Shown here piece after piece: positions 40,155 to 42,498 of a stretch of 42,498 nt of DNA. Numbering within the stretch: the stretch's first letter is position 1; each line of letters begins with the position of its first letter. Made by a program: the position numbers and the translations under genes. This DNA comes from Candidatus Polarisedimenticolia bacterium (GTDB lineage: Bacteria > Acidobacteriota > Polarisedimenticolia > Gp22-AA2 > AA152). The DNA lies in assembly GCA_035764505.1 (NCBI GenBank), contig DASTZC010000112.1, positions 1-42,498 on the forward strand, written 5' to 3'. Below the pieces are notes generated by a model. It searched no databases, was not told the DNA's origin, and was given only the letters and a program-made list of their open reading frames with translations.

Positions 40155-42498
40155 ATGCGACGGAGGAGAGGGGCTCATCCAATTGTGAGCGTGGCGATGG
40201 CCTGGCTGCTCGGCGCGAGCATCGCGTCTCCGGCCCCGGTGCAGCAGGCCCGGGAGAGCAAGCCGAAGGTGAATCTGGATCGGCAGACGCGGCGTTTCGA
40301 GGTGGAGACCACTCCGGAAGGAGGGACGATCCGCAAGCGCTCCTTCAAGCAGGCCATCCCCTGGGAGGAATACCTCGAGGCGCTGGCGGCGGAGCAGGGG
40401 AACGTCGCTCCGGGAGGCCCGAGCCTGGACGAGATCATCATCGATCCCGGCGATGATCCGCCGCTCGGCGGAGGAGGCGGCGGGACGACCACGCCTCCGA
40501 CGTGCAATCCCCCCGCCGACGGCGATTTCGACGCCGACGGCTTCACGGCGACCACCACCCCGCCCGACGAGCGGCCGCTGCGCCAGGGCCCCTACGTGGC
40601 CGACCGCCCCCGCGTCACGGCCGATTTCACCAGCTACATCGAGCCGGGCGTCACCGTGAAGTACAACGACCGGGTCGACTTCACCTTCGAGTCGAACCGC
40701 TTCCATGAAGAGGACATCAAGGTCACCACCACCGTGCACGACCAGACGGAGATCACCAGCAAGTTCAACACCGGCAGCGGCATCAAGCTGTCGCTGGGGT
40801 TCAAGGACAAGAAACCGTTCATCTCGCTGGGGGACGTCAACATCGTGTTCGAGACGGAGCGCAACCGAACCTTCACCTGGACGCGCGACTCCTCGCGCAT
40901 CGTGGAGGACAAGTTCACCCAGATCAACAATCGGCGGGACACCGGATCGCTGACGGTGGAAGAGAACGCGGGCAAGGTGACCGGGCAGGTGACGCTGCAC
41001 AATCTGTCGGATTATCCGCTCGACCTGGATGTCTCCAGCGTGGTCATCGCCGTGGTCGCCTACAGCCCCTTCACCGGGGTCAAGCATGCCATCGGCGATT
41101 TCCACTTCACCGACGTCTTCCGTCTCGGGTACGGCGCCGGCAACGACACCGACTCCCGCACCCTGGTGATGTCGGGACTCAATTCCCTCGAGATCATGAA
41201 CGACATGGCCGAGGGTTGGGTCTTCGACTTCGAGCTGGCCGGGGGCTTCTCGGCGGTGGAGCGCGGCACGACCAACGACATCGCCACGCGCATCTCGCGC
41301 ATCAACGGCTCGAACGCCCGCATCTCGATCGTCTATGGCGACTCGACGCCGCGCCAGTGGGGCCAGGTGGCGGTCTTCCAGCCCAACAGCGCCTGCCTCA
41401 CCGCCAAGGACATGCTGATTCAGTACGTCGGCGCCGCCAACGTCGAGTTCGACCACATGCCCGACGGCACGCCGATCGTGAAGCGCATCAACCACAAGAC
41501 CAACGCCTACGCCGATCAGGACTTCGATTCGCTCACGCCGGCGCAGCAGGCGGCCTATGGCCGCTGGGTGGTGGGCTTCCGCTTCGCGACCCAGCCGCTG
41601 ACCCAGCTGAACCTGGAGACGACGATCCTTCTGCCGGAGGACCGCGTCTATTTCTACTACGTCACCGCCGACGATTTCCGCGATCTGGATCCTCCGCCCG
41701 ACGTGAAGCCGGCCTTCCGGGTGGGCAACGACGGGAGCGCGCCGCTGGAGCAGGTGGTGATCAACGGCGTGAACACCAACGACCGGCTGCAGATCCACGC
41801 CATCGGGCAATTCAAGATCGAGGAGGCCTACTCGCAGTACGTGGGAAACGTGGTGGCCTGCAACCGCGCCATCTATGGCGCCACCTATTACGGGCATCGG
41901 GTCAAGTACGACTCCCGCAACAACAACATCACCATTCCCAATGCCGACTACTACGGCGTGCAGGTGAAATTCGGCGGCATGAACTGGATGAACATCGCCG
42001 ACATCATGGCCGACCCCTCCGCCAAGGCGAAGATGCTCTCCTTCCGCGGCTACCCCTATTACGACTACCTGCTGGAGTTCCGCGCCAGCCCGGCCCTGCT
42101 GGGGAGCTACCCCACCCGCAATCTCCAGCTGCGCATGAACAAGGCGCGGCAAAGCTTCCCGCAAGTCGGGTACTCGGGCTATGACGTGGCGGGACGGAAG
42201 ACCACCTGCTTCCATCCCGAGGTCGGCGGATCGTTCGTGAGCTCGGGGGATGTCGGCGTCTGGTACCAGCTGAACAACGCCGACCTCGATCTGGATGGCT
42301 ACGCGGCGCTGGCGCGGACCGGCCTCGATTTCGACGATGCCAACGACCATCGCTTCCCGCTGGCCCCCGAGCACCTGGACGGGCTGGACAACGATGGGAA
42401 CGGACAGGTGGACGAGAATCCGCTCATCTGCCCCGCATCGCTGCTGAGCTTCGAGAGCGGGACCTGCACGCTCGACGATCGGATGGGATGGTACGGCG
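40155..42498 (+). CDS. Large secreted protein of unknown family (3' end beyond window)
   Basis: The frame opens at ATG 40155, after an AGGGGGG motif, and stays open to the window edge, 781 codons. An Arg-rich start and hydrophobic stretch (PIVSVAMAWLLGASIASPAP) form a signal peptide. After a Gly/Pro/Thr-rich linker with one Cys (about 100-125), the bulk is beta-rich and polar: VTADFTSYIEPGVTVKYNDRVDFTFESNRFHEEDIKVTTTVHD, long alternating segments, and Asn/Tyr-rich stretches such as RNNNITIPNADYYGVQVKFGGMNWMNIADIM. Near the edge, LDNDGNGQVDE resembles a calcium-binding EF-hand/dockerin-type loop. I do not recognise the family. The composition fits an extracellular or cell-surface protein, and it is divergent from the secreted protease gene. 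Confidence 0.75.
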   Translation, partial: MRRRRGAHPIVSVAMAWLLGASIASPAPVQQARESKPKVNLDRQTRRFEVETTPEGGTIRKRSFKQAIPWEEYLEALAAEQGNVAPGGPSLDEIIIDPGDDPPLGGGGGGTTTPPTCNPPADGDFDADGFTATTTPPDERPLRQGPYVADRPRVTADFTSYIEPGVTVKYNDRVDFTFESNRFHEEDIKVTTTVHDQTEITSKFNTGSGIKLSLGFKDKKPFISLGDVNIVFETERNRTFTWTRDSSRIVEDKFTQINNRRDTGSLTVEENAGKVTGQVTLHNLSDYPLDLDVSSVVIAVVAYSPFTGVKHAIGDFHFTDVFRLGYGAGNDTDSRTLVMSGLNSLEIMNDMAEGWVFDFELAGGFSAVERGTTNDIATRISRINGSNARISIVYGDSTPRQWGQVAVFQPNSACLTAKDMLIQYVGAANVEFDHMPDGTPIVKRINHKTNAYADQDFDSLTPAQQAAYGRWVVGFRFATQPLTQLNLETTILLPEDRVYFYYVTADDFRDLDPPPDVKPAFRVGNDGSAPLEQVVINGVNTNDRLQIHAIGQFKIEEAYSQYVGNVVACNRAIYGATYYGHRVKYDSRNNNITIPNADYYGVQVKFGGMNWMNIADIMADPSAKAKMLSFRGYPYYDYLLEFRASPALLGSYPTRNLQLRMNKARQSFPQVGYSGYDVAGRKTTCFHPEVGGSFVSSGDVGVWYQLNNADLDLDGYAALARTGLDFDDANDHRFPLAPEHLDGLDNDGNGQVDENPLICPASLLSFESGTCTLDDRMGWYG

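Noticed and set aside
40140-42374. A 744-codon minus-strand frame over the last gene
   Set aside because: His/Val/Gly/Asp-rich shadow; the plus-strand frame has a ribosome site and signal peptide.

Overview
The window is a GC-rich bacterial chromosome segment, most likely from an Acidobacteriota lineage (Thermoanaerobaculia, Polarisedimenticolia or a relative). This is inferred from gene content: a GWxTD-domain protein, a DUF4382 lipoprotein, large FG-GAP and subtilisin/P-domain secreted proteins, an SdpR/SdpI pair and a Rieske/cytochrome b/multihaem operon. No rRNA or other phylogenetic marker is present. The envelope is Gram-negative, judging from a BamA/TamA-type barrel, another outer-membrane barrel and several lipoproteins. 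I see no tRNA, rRNA, CRISPR array, transposase or phage gene.

Layout. 1-5494: a truncated outer-membrane barrel gene (minus), a secreted alkaline-phosphatase-superfamily protein whose metal site looks destroyed, then a two-gene signalling operon: a GAF hybrid histidine kinase with two receivers and an Hpt domain, and a receiver fused to an RsbW-like kinase domain. 5504-8323 (minus): a tight Rieske, fused cytochrome b6/subunit IV and nine-haem cytochrome c operon, probably a quinol-oxidising complex. 8796-9392: an ECF-type sigma factor. 9675-16494: an S9 peptidase, a sigma-54 activator (GAF-AAA+-Fis), then malate synthase and isocitrate lyase. Between activator and malate synthase lie four related 16-bp dyads in two pairs and a well-formed -24/-12 promoter, which suggests a self-contained sigma-54 circuit for the glyoxylate shunt. 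An intrinsic terminator closes the block.

16573-17659: small secreted or membrane proteins (Kazal-like, two-TM, CHRD). 17832-26144: a long overlapping operon: AmiC-type amidase, GerMN protein, murI, rph, rdgB, an STT3-like membrane protein lacking a WWD motif, and a glycosidase-like lipoprotein. 26119-28829: a PEGA protein and a GWxTD protein (minus) and divergent pyrE, whose facing promoters leave almost no 5' leaders. 28829-30334: a BamA/TamA-like gene flanked by two direct copies of a structured repeat; the first copy has 25-bp terminal inverted repeats. 30424-32952 (minus): a DUF4382 lipoprotein, sdpI-sdpR with a palindromic operator, and a VOC protein. 33022-33122 is a frameshifted relic of a P domain. 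33314-42498: three large secreted proteins: a 14-repeat FG-GAP protein, a subtilisin with two tandem P domains (minus), and an unrecognised secreted protein running off the end.

All family calls are from reading motifs by eye. No database search was run, and promoters and operators are predictions.
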